Shown here: piece after piece, positions 45,564 to 56,088 of the stretch
Numbering within the stretch: position 1 is the stretch's first letter
How the letters are laid out: every line of letters begins with the position of its first letter
NCBI RefSeq assembly: GCF_003217155.1
Contig: NZ_QJSU01000001.1
Location: forward strand, 124,001 to 188,000
Reading direction: 5' to 3'
DNA: 64,000 nt
Source of the DNA: Psychrobacter fozii
GTDB lineage: Bacteria > Pseudomonadota > Gammaproteobacteria > Pseudomonadales > Moraxellaceae
Made by a program: the position numbers and the translations under genes
Notes under the pieces: generated by a model
Seen by the model: the letters and a program-made list of their open reading frames with translations, nothing else
What the model was told of the DNA's origin: nothing
Databases searched by the model: none

Positions 45564-47777
45564 TTATAGCTTCTCTTGAGGACTAAGCAACGCTTTCGGT
45601 TCAGCGCTCAGCATGACATAAGCGGCTTCATTGATGAAGGCTTCGTCTTCAGGTAACTCTGGACGTTCACTAGCCTTCATGCGACTGCGTTCTTCAAATT
45701 TTGCATCCATTGCCGCTTGATAAGTATTCCAGTTGGCATAAGGACGCTCACCAGTTGCGATAAGACGTTTGTTCTCAGCTTCCAACGAACGTTTTTCAAT
45801 CAGTTGCATTTTGGCTCGGCGACTATTGATATCGAGTTGGATAGGTTTTTTCTCATCTTCCATATCACGAATATCATTTAGCGCTGATAAATAAACAAAC
45901 TGTGGATTTTGCTCTTGACGGATTTTGGATTGTTGATTGAGTGTCGCTAATGTATCGTTGGTAAACTTGCCTTCAGGCTTATAAGGGGCTGTTTTGATAG
46001 TATCCCACGGTAAGGCTTTTTTCTGTGCACGCTCACCAAAGGTAGCGTCATCATAGATATTGACCAGTTCAACATCAGGCACCACGCCTTTATTCTGCGT
46101 ACTACCACCAGTAATACGGTAGAATTTACGCTGCGTTAAAGTAGCTGAGCCTAGCGCCAAACTATCCAATTGAATTTGGGCAGAGCCTTTACCTGTCGTC
46201 GTACTACCGACGACCAGACCACGGCCATAATCTTGAATAGCAGCCGCAAATATCTCACTGGCTGAAGCAGATGCTAAGTTGGTAATGACCGTCATGTTGC
46301 CACTATAAAGTTGCTCACCACCATCATCGTCACGGTAGACTTGAATATTGCCGCGATTGTCACGAATTTGCACCATCGGCCCGCTCTTAATAAAGAAGCC
46401 AAGCATTCTAGCGACTTCATCTAATGAGCCACCTGGGTTATTACGTAGATCGACAACCAAACCATCAATGTTTTCTTTATTGAGCGCTTTTAGTGCTTTT
46501 TCGGTATCGATACTGACACTACGGTAGTCTTCACCGTTACGGCGGGCTTGATAATTCAGATAAAAACTTGGAATCTCAAGGACACCGATACGTTTTGGTG
46601 TTTTATCAACATTAGGACGCTGTACTTCTACCACGCGATGGGTAACACCTGATTCTTCTTGTTGAATAATATCACGGACGACCGTGACGTTACGGGCGCT
46701 AGCATCAGGGGTATTAGGCTGGCGTACTTTGATGGTCACTGAGGTTCCGCGCTTACCACGAATCAAACTCACAATCTCACGCGTTGACCAGCCAACCACA
46801 TCGGTCATGGTTTCACCGTCTTTTGCGATACCAACGATCAAATCATTTGGCTTGATTTGTCCAGATTTAGCTGCTGGACCGCCATCTACTAAAGTGACAA
46901 TTCGAGTATAATCTGGGTTTTTACGGTCTGGACGGATAGAAACGCCAATTCCTTCTAGTTGTAAACTAGATTGAATTTGCAGCTCAGTCGCCTGAATCGG
47001 TGCATAGTAATTACTGTGTGGATCGTAAGTCAGCATTGCTGTATTCAAGACCGTTTCCATGATCTCATCATCTGTGAGACGCTTGAACTGCTCTTGCTGA
47101 CGTGACAAACGATTCTGTAGAATCTCGCTTGGCGTCCGCTGATCATTACGTACCAAGTCTTGTCCACGCGTAATATCTGGATTGCTTAAAAACACTTCTT
47201 CTTTAGCTTTTTCATCTTCTTGTCCCAGCGTAATACTCATCAACTGAAATCTTAGCTGACGTGTCCAGTAGTCACGTTGCTCTTTTTTGGTTTTGAAATG
47301 ATTGAGCTTTTCACGGTCGAGTACGATGGTGTCTTTGCCAGTCAAGTCGATCTTCGTTTTTAGCATTTTACTTGCCATCGCAAAATACTCATTTGAACGT
47401 TTGCGATATCGCTCGAAAACATCTACGCCTGCAGATAAATCGCCTCGTTTGAGACGAGCACCGAAGTCATCGGCATATTTTTTCTTAAACTCATCGACAT
47501 CGGACTGTAAAAACAAAGTATGGTTTGGATCAAGGCTATCAATATACATGGATAGAATCTCGCTACCCGTTTTGCTGTCAAGCGGCTGATTCAGATAATG
47601 ACTACGGTCCAGCAATGCCGCTACTTGGCGAGTGGTGACTTTTTGTTCGGGAGTTTGTACGAAGCTTTCAGTGTTGGTATCGGCGACTGCCGTTCCATAG
47701 CTCTGGGTAAGAATAATACCGGCGATGCCCACTGACGCTGCACTGAGTAACCACTGTGCTGGTTGTTTTTTCATCAT
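45564..47777 (-). CDS. prc: Tail-specific (carboxy-terminal processing) protease
   Basis: 737 residues, the long Prc/Tsp form. A signal peptide starts the protein. A PDZ domain lies near residues 250-340 (GIGVSIRPDRKNPDYTRIVTLVDGGPAAKSGQIKPNDLIVGI). The peptidase S41 domain follows with VVDLRNNPGG, the catalytic Ser in NLASASASEIFAAAIQDYG and the catalytic Lys in GSTTTGKGSAQ. It degrades or trims periplasmic proteins at their C-termini and affects murein hydrolases. The gene directly diverges from nagZ. Confidence 0.95.
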   Translation of the reverse strand: MMKKQPAQWLLSAASVGIAGIILTQSYGTAVADTNTESFVQTPEQKVTTRQVAALLDRSHYLNQPLDSKTGSEILSMYIDSLDPNHTLFLQSDVDEFKKKYADDFGARLKRGDLSAGVDVFERYRKRSNEYFAMASKMLKTKIDLTGKDTIVLDREKLNHFKTKKEQRDYWTRQLRFQLMSITLGQEDEKAKEEVFLSNPDITRGQDLVRNDQRTPSEILQNRLSRQQEQFKRLTDDEIMETVLNTAMLTYDPHSNYYAPIQATELQIQSSLQLEGIGVSIRPDRKNPDYTRIVTLVDGGPAAKSGQIKPNDLIVGIAKDGETMTDVVGWSTREIVSLIRGKRGTSVTIKVRQPNTPDASARNVTVVRDIIQQEESGVTHRVVEVQRPNVDKTPKRIGVLEIPSFYLNYQARRNGEDYRSVSIDTEKALKALNKENIDGLVVDLRNNPGGSLDEVARMLGFFIKSGPMVQIRDNRGNIQVYRDDDGGEQLYSGNMTVITNLASASASEIFAAAIQDYGRGLVVGSTTTGKGSAQIQLDSLALGSATLTQRKFYRITGGSTQNKGVVPDVELVNIYDDATFGERAQKKALPWDTIKTAPYKPEGKFTNDTLATLNQQSKIRQEQNPQFVYLSALNDIRDMEDEKKPIQLDINSRRAKMQLIEKRSLEAENKRLIATGERPYANWNTYQAAMDAKFEERSRMKASERPELPEDEAFINEAAYVMLSAEPKALLSPQEKL

Positions 47778-48278
47778 GTATCCCTAGTTATTTTGCGTTA
47801 ATAATATTATTTGTTTTATAAAGATCAAAAGTGCTTAAATATCTCGCTGCCTATAAATGTCACTCTTTCTATGCGTTAGCATGTTTATCACTAATAATGC
47901 CTGTTGGATATTTTTCGATTATAGCGTCCTAATAATAGCCCCTAAAATTCGTCAAAAACTGCCAGTACAGTGTTCAAATAGTGTTCAAAATCAATCAATA
48001 TTATCATGAGCATTATGGTTCGACTGTCTCAAACTGTATAAGCAATATTACACGCTACACCTGCACATACCAAACTTTCTATGATATTTGTTGTGCATCA
48101 TTATTTGGACATGTTGGTACTGCTCTAATGGCTATCTAAAAATTGATTTAAGTCGATACCTATGCCACATTATGCTCAATTAATAATAGCTGTCATAATA
48201 AGACAGTTCTGATTCATCACTTACTACTTTTAGCGCTACCCATCATATAACAATATATAACACCATAAGGATTACGCA
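47778..48278. promoter_or_regulatory. Divergent promoter region, prc / nagZ
   Basis: About 500 AT-rich bases with the promoters of both genes expected. No small gene or strong inverted repeat noticed. Confidence 0.45.
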
Positions 48279-49364
48279 ATGTACGGCGTCTTAATGATTG
48301 ATATCGATAGTACCGCACTGACTGCTGAAGATGTTAGTTTACTCAAACAGGCACAAGTTGGCGGAGTAATTTTATTTGCTCGAAATGTAGCAGATGCTGC
48401 GCAAGTGCGAGCCTTGTGCGATGATATACGCTACCACAACCCTGATATATTAATCGGCGTCGACCAAGAAGGCGGTCGGGTCGCGCGTCTGCGCAATGGC
48501 TTCACCCCTTTGCCAGCGATGGGCAAGCTTGGTGAATTATTCAACCAAGACCCTAGCCTTGCGCTGAGCCTTGCTTATGATTGTGGCTATCTGATGGCGA
48601 CAGAAGTATTGGCCGTGGGTATTGACCTCAGTTTTGCACCAGTGCTTGATAGAGACGGCATCAGTCAAGTCATTGGTGATCGCAGCTTTCATAATGAGCC
48701 ACAAGCGATCACTGCCCTAGCGACACAGTTTATGCGCGGCATGAAAACGGCAGGTATGGCAACCACAGGCAAGCATTTCCCTGGTCATGGTGCGGTTGCG
48801 CCTGATTCACACGTGGCCGAGGCCATCGATACACGTAGTTTTGATGAGATTATGAATAGCGATATGCAGCCTTTTGCCCAAACACTCACATCACTTGATG
48901 CGTTAATGCCTGCCCATGTTATCTTTTCGCAAGTCGATAATAAGCCAGCAGGATTTTCTAAAATTTGGCTAAAAGACATCATTCGTAATCAGCTTGATTT
49001 TGATGGTGTTTTGTTCTCTGACGACCTATGCATGGCAGGTGCCAAAGCAGCGGGCGATGTCAGCGCACGTGTAAAAGCGGCGATTGAGGCAGGGTGTGAC
49101 ATTGCACTGGTTTGTAATGATCGAGTCGCTGCACATGAAGCAGCTCAAGCAGCGCAAGACCTCCCTTATCCCAACCAAAATCGCATCAAAACCATGTGTG
49201 GCGAGATACCAGTATGGCAAGGGGACCTTGAATCTACTTGCCAGCAGTTTGCATATTGGCAACAGGCCAAGCAAAATGTGACTCAGGCCTTTTTTAGTCC
49301 TCAAGCTGATGGGCAAACACCTAATAGTACCAATGAGTCAAAAGACCCTACTGACTATAAATAG
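48279..49364 (+). CDS. nagZ: Beta-N-acetylhexosaminidase
   Basis: 361 residues of glycoside hydrolase family 3. It removes GlcNAc from anhydromuropeptides in cytoplasmic peptidoglycan recycling. Motifs: MYGVLMIDIDSTALT, GVDQEGGRVARLR, DLSFAPVLD, the loop KHFPGHGAVAPDSHVA (catalytic His) and GVLFSDDLCMAGA (nucleophile Asp). AAGGA precedes ATG 48279. The C-terminal 30 residues are a polar tail. Confidence 0.95.
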   Translation: MYGVLMIDIDSTALTAEDVSLLKQAQVGGVILFARNVADAAQVRALCDDIRYHNPDILIGVDQEGGRVARLRNGFTPLPAMGKLGELFNQDPSLALSLAYDCGYLMATEVLAVGIDLSFAPVLDRDGISQVIGDRSFHNEPQAITALATQFMRGMKTAGMATTGKHFPGHGAVAPDSHVAEAIDTRSFDEIMNSDMQPFAQTLTSLDALMPAHVIFSQVDNKPAGFSKIWLKDIIRNQLDFDGVLFSDDLCMAGAKAAGDVSARVKAAIEAGCDIALVCNDRVAAHEAAQAAQDLPYPNQNRIKTMCGEIPVWQGDLESTCQQFAYWQQAKQNVTQAFFSPQADGQTPNSTNESKDPTDYK

Positions 49365-49400
49365 CCTTGTATCATTTATAAATAACAAATTTAATAAAGT

Positions 49401-49434
49401 AAAAAACCGCATCTTAATCAAGGTGCGGTTTTTT
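49401..49434. terminator. Bidirectional terminator nagZ / OmpA-domain gene
   Basis: AAAAAACCGCA(C/T)CTT...AAGGTGCGGTTTTTT stem with runs on both sides, shared by two convergent genes. Confidence 0.92.
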
Positions 49435-49468
49435 ATTATTATTAGTACTTCAATCAAAATGACATCGA

Positions 49469-51040
49469 TTAATTGGCTGGATCTACTACCGTACCCTGAG
49501 TTGCATCATCACCATCAGGTAATACATCATCGTTATCACTGTCCAGTGGGTTCAAGTCTGGGTCAAGCGCATCATTACCAATAACCATTCCATCGTTTGC
49601 ACCAGTGGGCTGATCGTCAACGACAAACTCAATACGGCGGTTGTGAAAACGACCCTGTTCAGTTGAGTTATCAGCGATAGGCTCTGATTCGCCCATGCCT
49701 TTCACCGTCAATTTATTGGCATCAACACCTTTAGAAACTAAGTACTGTTTGACAGATTCAGCACGCTCAAGAGACAACTTGTTATTATATTCGTCCGATG
49801 CTTGACCATCTGTATGACCGACAATCATCAGTTTTATATCCGGTGCTTCGCTAATAATTTTCGCAGCACGGTCAAGCAACTCTTTATTAACTTCAGGAAG
49901 TGTCGCGTCATCTACAGTAAAATTAATGACCTGAATACTTAGGGCACGAGCCACATCACTTGGATCGGGATTGTCACCAAGATTTTTCATAGCATTGTTT
50001 GCAGCGAATAGACTACTCTCTATCTCATTTTTTAAGTCTAACGGTCTTTCTGCTTGTACCTTCATGGCTGGAGCAGCGGCTTTTAAGTCAGCGATTAGCT
50101 GGTCCAGTGCTAGTACATCAGACGTATTAACGGTGATAGTATCGCCTTCGATCAGCATGCTCGCATTTGGAACATTTTTGAGAATAGGCAAAATGGTCGT
50201 CAGCTGAGCTGTGGCTGGCATATCTATCGCAAATTTATCATCGACATCAGCACGGCATTTATTGGCTTCATCGCCAAATGCAGCCGTGAGTGCATTCATC
50301 ATGTTGGTCTGCAACGTTTCATCACCCACACGCATACGGCAAGCGTACAGTTCGCTGTTTTCATCAGTGGCAATACGTAATGAGGCAAGCTCTACATTGC
50401 TGACACCCGCGACTTGCTGCGCCATCGCTGGTGTAGCGACAGGCTCAGGATTTTCTTGGCAACCACGTAATAATGCCCAAGCCAATGCACCCAAAATAAT
50501 CAAGCCAATAATTGGTAGTAGCGCTTTCAAAAAGCTGTCTTTTGGCTCGTCTTCACGTGGCAATGGTTCTGTAGTCGCTGTCTGAGAAACAGGCACTTCA
50601 ACCGCAGGCTCAGCGGCCAAGGTACTGACTGGTAAGACAGCGCTTGCCCATGTAGGAATGTGGTGCTGATAGCTGTCTAGATTATCATGTAAAAATTGTG
50701 GTACAGGCGTGGTACCTGCCAAGCTTTTTATTTCATGAAAAGCAAGTGGCGCGGCCATAGCAATGAGTCCGCGAGAGGCTGTCGCATCGACATTGTGTTT
50801 GCCTGCCAGCTCACGAGCGATTTGATCACGTTGCGAGCTGTCTGTCCATACACGATCATAGAACTCTTGATCATCACGAGTAATACTCTCATTGGCAAAA
50901 CGGTCATAGGTAGCATTATCCGCTAGGCGGGCAGCAAAAATAGCGTAGAACTGCTCAAGTAGATTTTTTTTAGCTGGGCTACGATCATCATCCAATACTG
51001 CTGGACTTACTGTTCGGGTCAAATGACTGGTAATATCCAT
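49469..51040 (-). CDS. OmpA-domain membrane protein, paralogue A
   Basis: 523 residues. A cytoplasmic-looking N-terminal domain (1-160, LLEQFYAIFAARL, PLAFHEIKSLAG) precedes one membrane helix at about 175-193. A middle region with two BON-like repeats follows. The C-terminal OmpA peptidoglycan-binding domain (about 370-490) has LMIVGHTDGQASDEYNNKLSLERAESVKQYL and GMGESEPIADNSTEQGRFHNRRIEFVV. The protein probably spans the inner membrane and holds the wall. A short acidic tail ends it. GGGAG precedes ATG 51040. Paralogue of the next gene. Confidence 0.85.
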   Translation of the reverse strand: MDITSHLTRTVSPAVLDDDRSPAKKNLLEQFYAIFAARLADNATYDRFANESITRDDQEFYDRVWTDSSQRDQIARELAGKHNVDATASRGLIAMAAPLAFHEIKSLAGTTPVPQFLHDNLDSYQHHIPTWASAVLPVSTLAAEPAVEVPVSQTATTEPLPREDEPKDSFLKALLPIIGLIILGALAWALLRGCQENPEPVATPAMAQQVAGVSNVELASLRIATDENSELYACRMRVGDETLQTNMMNALTAAFGDEANKCRADVDDKFAIDMPATAQLTTILPILKNVPNASMLIEGDTITVNTSDVLALDQLIADLKAAAPAMKVQAERPLDLKNEIESSLFAANNAMKNLGDNPDPSDVARALSIQVINFTVDDATLPEVNKELLDRAAKIISEAPDIKLMIVGHTDGQASDEYNNKLSLERAESVKQYLVSKGVDANKLTVKGMGESEPIADNSTEQGRFHNRRIEFVVDDQPTGANDGMVIGNDALDPDLNPLDSDNDDVLPDGDDATQGTVVDPAN

Positions 51041-51406
51041 AATATAACTCCCTATTTATTAATACCTGATTATAGGCTTAAAATACTTAAAAATATTGTT
51101 AGATAAGATTTTGATGATAGATAAAAGCTATAACGGTCGGTGTCATTATTGCTGTATTCAGTTTTTTATTATTATAAAAGCATTAAATCAGCTTTAACAA
51201 TCAACACGTTGTTGTGCGAATGATACGTTAGGTAATGTCGCCACTGTCACATATAAACCTATCACACACAATATCCTATATCACACAGCACCTTAGATAA
51301 AAAAATGGTGGTACGAGAAACTCATACCACCACCCCATACTGCTTATCTATCTGAATTGTTAATCCTAAAGTAAAAACAATCAAACATCTCTTGTTATCA
51401 AACTTA
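51041..51406. other. Intergenic region between the two paralogues
   Basis: Contains the terminator at 51298-51332 and the presumed promoter of the OmpA-domain gene. Nothing else seen. Confidence 0.45.
51298..51332 (-). terminator. Terminator after paralogue B
   Basis: TGGTGGTA-GAG...CTC-TACCACCA stem with seven T on the minus strand. Confidence 0.85.
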
Positions 51407-53002
51407 CTAATTTCTGACTTGGGCAGGCTCAGCTATAAAAGAGGTACCCGCCAAATCATCTAATTCTGATTCTGAAATAGGGCCTGATGGGCGGTTATTC
51501 GTCGGTGCATTGTTGGGAATATTGCGAGTATTATTAACAGGCTCGTTCATAGCATTATTGTTCATGCCATTATTAGGGGCTGGCACCATACGATCGCCAG
51601 TGTTGTCATCTGCTGCTTGGAACTCTCCAGACCCGCCGTTGCTATCACCGTTACCATACTGGTTATTTAAAGCAGCCTCATCGTTTGCAAACTGACCGCC
51701 CATCTCATTCATTCCTGACATACCGTTCACATTATCATTGTTGCCATTATTGCCATTATCAGGTAATGGCAGTGGCTCTTTGCTATCTACTATCATCGCT
51801 GGCGCCAACATACGGATGTCCGTGACCAGCCGTTGTAATAAAGTACTATCTGGCGCTGCTAACATGAGGCGATCATTCTGCAATTCCAGACGTGCAAATG
51901 GCACCGCTCTAAGCATGTTTAAAATATTAGGCAGCACCTCTGTCGGTAGATTCGCCATACTATTGGCGACGCCTGCCCGCACTGTCAACTCACAAGTGCT
52001 TGATTGCTGACCAAAACTGGTATTGAACGCTTGTTGCAACGCACTCTGTAGCGCTTCATCACCCACGACGGCGCTACAGCTAGTGAGTCCTCCGCTGTTA
52101 TCCATTCCCACGATGAGCTCGACTGGCGTCAATACCTCTACAGGTGGCGTAGGCGCAACGACAGCAGGTACTGTCGCAATTGGCTCCACAGGTGGTACGT
52201 TGTTTGGCTTGATTAGTAGCGCCCAAGCGGCCAGTGCCATAGCAGCAATCGCGAGGACTAATAAAAACACCTTTACCAATAAATCATTACGTTGATTACG
52301 GGTGCGTACTTTTGCTCGCTTGATGCTACTGTTTTCTGCCAGATGATGTGCTGATGGGTTGACATGAATGGTATCCAAGTTGGGACTCAGGTCATCGCTT
52401 TCTTTTTCTGTCTCAGCGCTATCTATATCAGCTGCTGTCATTGCACTGATTGCGCTTGTCTCTACATTGGGCTTATCAAGTTTACCTAAAACGTTATCAG
52501 TCTCTAATACAGGACTTATTTCCGCTATGGTTTTTGAACCTGACTCATTGTTCAGACTTGAATTGGCGGCAATAATAGGTGCTGACCATATCGGTAAGTA
52601 CTGACGTAGCGCCGCCTGCTCACCCTGCAAAAATGCTGGCAAAAACTGTCCATTGGCCAATATTTTTAGCTCACGATAAGCGAGTGGTGATGAATTGATA
52701 AGTAACTCTGCTGTCATTGATTCATCAATATGATGGGTAGCGGCAAGCTCTTGGATGATAGTCTGCTGCATTTCATTATCTTGCCATAGCTGCTTAAACA
52801 ATGTCGTTTCTGTGCCATTGTTGGTCGCCAGCAATTGATCGGTGCGAAGTAGTTGCGAGTAAACCTGAGGCAATGCTAGGCGTGCGGCTAAAATGGCATA
52901 AAACTGCTCAAGTAGACTGACATGCGCCACGCTATCTTTGCTATCACTCTGACCTAATACAGCTGGGGTAACGGTTTTTTCTAACTGGTCGATAATACTC
53001 AT
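51407..53002 (-). CDS. Membrane protein, paralogue B (no OmpA domain)
   Basis: 531 residues. Its N-terminal domain (LLEQFYAILAARL, SPLAYRELKILANG), single helix near residues 245-265 (LLVKVFLLVLAIAAMALAAWALL) and middle domain (TSCSAVVGDEALQSALQQAF) parallel paralogue A. The C-terminal OmpA domain is replaced by about 110 residues of Asn/Gly-rich low complexity. Thus the two genes look like an ancient duplication in which one copy lost or never gained the wall-binding domain. AGAGG precedes ATG 53002. Function unknown. Confidence 0.8.
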   Translation of the reverse strand: MSIIDQLEKTVTPAVLGQSDSKDSVAHVSLLEQFYAILAARLALPQVYSQLLRTDQLLATNNGTETTLFKQLWQDNEMQQTIIQELAATHHIDESMTAELLINSSPLAYRELKILANGQFLPAFLQGEQAALRQYLPIWSAPIIAANSSLNNESGSKTIAEISPVLETDNVLGKLDKPNVETSAISAMTAADIDSAETEKESDDLSPNLDTIHVNPSAHHLAENSSIKRAKVRTRNQRNDLLVKVFLLVLAIAAMALAAWALLIKPNNVPPVEPIATVPAVVAPTPPVEVLTPVELIVGMDNSGGLTSCSAVVGDEALQSALQQAFNTSFGQQSSTCELTVRAGVANSMANLPTEVLPNILNMLRAVPFARLELQNDRLMLAAPDSTLLQRLVTDIRMLAPAMIVDSKEPLPLPDNGNNGNNDNVNGMSGMNEMGGQFANDEAALNNQYGNGDSNGGSGEFQAADDNTGDRMVPAPNNGMNNNAMNEPVNNTRNIPNNAPTNNRPSGPISESELDDLAGTSFIAEPAQVRN

Positions 53003-53452
53003 AGATTATTGCCTCTTTCGGCCTTCGCTTTATACGTGTAAAAGAATTGAGTGTTGGTTTTAATTTTAATTTTGTCTACTAATGACGTATTCTTAGCATA
53101 TTTCTATCATTGATGAGACTGCTGCCATCAGCTCTACTTACTATCAATCATCATTACTATTAGCACTAGTTACTGTCATTATACGAAGCATTACTTATTC
53201 TGCCTGATACATTGTTATATTATTCACTATAACAGCCTGAAAATGCATTGTTTTGTCACACAATAAGTTTTCGTATCATCATAACTACTGTTAGTATGAC
53301 TTCATTATTAATATTCGACATTTAATCATTAATTATTGGTCATATGTAGGTTTTTACTCAGCCGTAACACTTAGGCTTTGAACACTGCCAGCATTTATAA
53401 TACTGCCATTTATAACATTGTCATACATCAGGCGCGGCCTAAGGATTTTCCT
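53003..53452. other. Intergenic region upstream of the rhomboid gene
   Basis: About 450 AT-rich bases between divergent genes. Promoters for both expected; no gene seen once the rhomboid start is placed at 53453. Confidence 0.5.
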
Positions 53453-54061
53453 TTGTTCAATCATACGACCCTTATCATTATAATCACCGTTATTATTAGC
53501 TTATTAGCGTGGCAAAATAAAGCGTTATTCAATCGACTTATTTTTTATCCACCAGCGGTAAATAATGGTCAATGGGATCGTTTTGTGACGCATGGTTTTA
53601 TTCATGCCGATAGTATGCACCTGCTCTTCAACATGTTTACCTTGTACTTTTTTGGTCGCGCGATTGAAGGATTATATCAGTCATTTTTATTCGGTTATGG
53701 TTTTGTGGTGTTCTACGTACTGGCCATTATCATTGCGATGATTCCAAGCTACCTTAAGAATAAAAAAAATGCCAGCTACTTAAGCCTTGGTGCTTCGGGT
53801 GGTGTATCAGCGGTATTGTTCGCCTTTATTTTGCTAGCACCGTGGGAAAAAATCTATCTATTTGCGGTCATTCCTATCCCTGCAATCTTATTTGCAGTCG
53901 CTTATGTCGCTTATAGTATATATGCGGACAAACGTGGTGGCTCCAATATCAATCACATGGCACACATGTGGGGTGGCGCCTTCGGGGTCATAGCGACGAT
54001 TGTGCTAGAGCCACGGGTGTTATCACACTTTATCAATGCGTTATTATCTCCCAGCTTCTAG
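53453..54061 (+). CDS. Rhomboid-family intramembrane serine protease, TTG start
   Basis: 202 residues from TTG 53453, chosen because AAGGA stands exactly seven bases upstream; a TTG 75 bases earlier has none. Six helices are visible. The catalytic Ser is in LGASGGVSAVLFAF and the His in NHMAHMWGGAFG; the helix-2 motif is HGFIHADSMHLLFNMFTLYFFG. It should cleave membrane proteins within the bilayer. A 16-bp tandem array follows the stop by about 50 bases. Confidence 0.9.
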   Translation: MFNHTTLIIIITVIISLLAWQNKALFNRLIFYPPAVNNGQWDRFVTHGFIHADSMHLLFNMFTLYFFGRAIEGLYQSFLFGYGFVVFYVLAIIIAMIPSYLKNKKNASYLSLGASGGVSAVLFAFILLAPWEKIYLFAVIPIPAILFAVAYVAYSIYADKRGGSNINHMAHMWGGAFGVIATIVLEPRVLSHFINALLSPSF

Positions 54062-54110
54062 ATATACAGCTTTTGGATTAGAGATAATAAAATAGCAGTG
54101 GTACAGGGCT

Positions 54111-54174
54111 GCTCTTAACGACCATAACTTTTAACGATAGTAGCTTCTAACAATAATAGCTCTTAACGATAGTA
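54111..54174. repeat. 16-bp degenerate tandem repeat, four copies
   Basis: Units starting at 54111, 54127, 54143 and 54159 resemble GCTCTTAACGATAGTA. It lies between the rhomboid gene and the metallophosphatase gene. Confidence 0.8.
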
Positions 54175-54264
54175 GCTTTCTGAAATCATTACAGAGAGTC
54201 GTTATCCTAGCCTTGTCAGTTTCGTATTCTTCGACTTTTTTATATTAAGATTTGATAGTTAATT

Positions 54265-55230
54265 ATGATTATAGATGTTATCGGTGATATTCACGGCTAT
54301 GCAGACAAATTGGTTGGCCTACTGCTACAGTTAGGGTATGTTCACAATGGTGAGTGCTTTATACCGCCAGCAGGCCATCGAGCGTTATTTATCGGTGATT
54401 TAATAGACCGTGGCTCACAGCAGGTGGCGACATTAGAAATTGTCTTTGCGATGCTAGATGCTGATGTGGCTGACGCAGTGATGGGCAATCATGAATACAA
54501 CGCGCTGGCTTTCGCCACACCTAATCCTGATAGTCCTACCCAATATCTGCGTTCGCACAATGAGGTGCATACACGCCAACATGAAGCATTTTTAGCCGAA
54601 CTACCATTTAGCTCACAGAGCCATCAATATTGGCTACAGCGGTTATATGAAATTCCATTATGGATTGAAACGGACTACGCTTGTTTTGTGCATGCCTGCT
54701 GGGATGTCGATAGCATGGCAGTGCTAAAACCTTTATTAACAGATACTAACTGTTTAACGCCATACGGCTTAATAACCACTGCCAAAGAAGATACCACACA
54801 GTTCGACGCCTTAGAACGGGTATTAAAAGGTGTAGAAACACCACTGCCTGACGGTCTGGTCATGGTCGATAAAGAAGGTACTGAACGCTCACGCGTACGG
54901 GTACGTTGGTGGCTTGATGAATTAGAGTCGCGCACACTGCATGAGATTTCACGTGCGCCTTCATCAGCAATGGCTCAGATACCGAAAGATGCAATGGCCG
55001 AAAACATCGATTTTGCATTAAAGACGCACAAACCTGTATTTGTTGGTCATTATTGGCTCACTGGCATGCCCGAGCCACTGAGCAATCAGGTCGCTTGTAC
55101 CGACTATTCAGCGGCAGTAGACAGTGGTTACCTTACCTGCTATCAGCTCGATACCGAGCAGCCGTTACCATTACGATCCAGCAACTTCATACAATATCGC
55201 CATGATGAAAATATCCATATAAACCTGTAA
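54265..55230 (+). CDS. Metallophosphoesterase (calcineurin-like phosphatase)
   Basis: 321 residues. The metal motifs GDIHGYADKL, GDLIDRGSQQV and GNHEYNA are at the N-terminus, and a later GHYWL supplies a further His. This is the PPP/ApaH-like serine-threonine phosphatase type. No signal peptide. The C-terminal half has no clear additional domain. Substrate could be a phosphoprotein or a nucleotide; unknown. Confidence 0.88.
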   Translation: MIIDVIGDIHGYADKLVGLLLQLGYVHNGECFIPPAGHRALFIGDLIDRGSQQVATLEIVFAMLDADVADAVMGNHEYNALAFATPNPDSPTQYLRSHNEVHTRQHEAFLAELPFSSQSHQYWLQRLYEIPLWIETDYACFVHACWDVDSMAVLKPLLTDTNCLTPYGLITTAKEDTTQFDALERVLKGVETPLPDGLVMVDKEGTERSRVRVRWWLDELESRTLHEISRAPSSAMAQIPKDAMAENIDFALKTHKPVFVGHYWLTGMPEPLSNQVACTDYSAAVDSGYLTCYQLDTEQPLPLRSSNFIQYRHDENIHINL

Positions 55231-55329
55231 TATTAGCGATATTTATGCATCTATCGTATTAAACCGTAAACTTGGCTTTACGAAGGCGGCTAAATTTTTG
55301 TATGATGGTCTTTTTGAGGATATCAACGC

Positions 55330-55890
55330 ATGAGCACCACATCGGCCACTGTTACTACTGTTGAGCAAAACGGACCTATCACCTCTCCTGCTGGTCAACC
55401 TAAAGTTGGCATCATCATGGGCTCACAGTCTGATTGGGCAACCATGAGCGCCGCTGCACAATTACTAGCAGATTTCGATATCGCTTTTGAATGCGAAGTG
55501 GTCTCAGCACATCGTACGCCTGATAGATTATTTGATTATGCCAAAAATGCGAAAGGTAACGGCCTACAAGTTATCATCGCAGGTGCAGGCGGGGCGGCGC
55601 ATCTGCCTGGTATGTGTGCTAGCCAAACACCACTCCCTGTCTTTGGTGTTCCTGTAAAATCATCTATGCTTAGCGGTTGGGATAGCCTACTGTCTATCGT
55701 ACAAATGCCTAAAGGTGTCGCCGTTGGCACATTGGCGATTGGCTCAGCAGGTGCTTACAATGCTGCTCTGCTTGCGATTCAAGTCTTGGCCTTGCATGAT
55801 GACACGATTGCTACTAAGCTAGATCAGATGCGACAGTCTCAGACTGAGACTATTCTTGCCAGCCCAACGCCAGGTATTATCAACGCCTAG
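55330..55890 (+). CDS. purE: N5-carboxyaminoimidazole ribonucleotide mutase
   Basis: 186 residues, class I PurE with about 25 extra N-terminal residues. It rearranges N5-CAIR to CAIR in purine synthesis. Motifs: [32 protein letters not shown] and [20 protein letters not shown] precedes ATG 55330. It is followed at 198 bases by purK, its partner. Confidence 0.96.
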   Translation: MSTTSATVTTVEQNGPITSPAGQPKVGIIMGSQSDWATMSAAAQLLADFDIAFECEVVSAHRTPDRLFDYAKNAKGNGLQVIIAGAGGAAHLPGMCASQTPLPVFGVPVKSSMLSGWDSLLSIVQMPKGVAVGTLAIGSAGAYNAALLAIQVLALHDDTIATKLDQMRQSQTETILASPTPGIINA

Positions 55891-56088
55891 GTACACATAG
55901 ACTGGCCGGCTTTTATAGCAGAGTCTTTAAGATTGGTAGCCCAAAAATAAAAGCTATCACACTGTATTTTTAAGCAAGTCCAATTAGATATAAGGTGCAT
56001 ACAGTGCACCTTTTCCTATTTTCACCCATTGATTTTTTAGATTTTAATATACAAAAAACCTTATTCACTTTTACTCAAAGAGCCTGCC

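Noticed and set aside
53382..53425. Possible further tandem repeat (ACTGCCA...TTATAA)
   Set aside because: Only two partial copies with differing length; too weak to call.
53378..53452. Longer N-terminus for the rhomboid gene from an upstream TTG
   Set aside because: No Shine-Dalgarno there, whereas TTG 53453 has a perfect one at seven bases and fits the family start.
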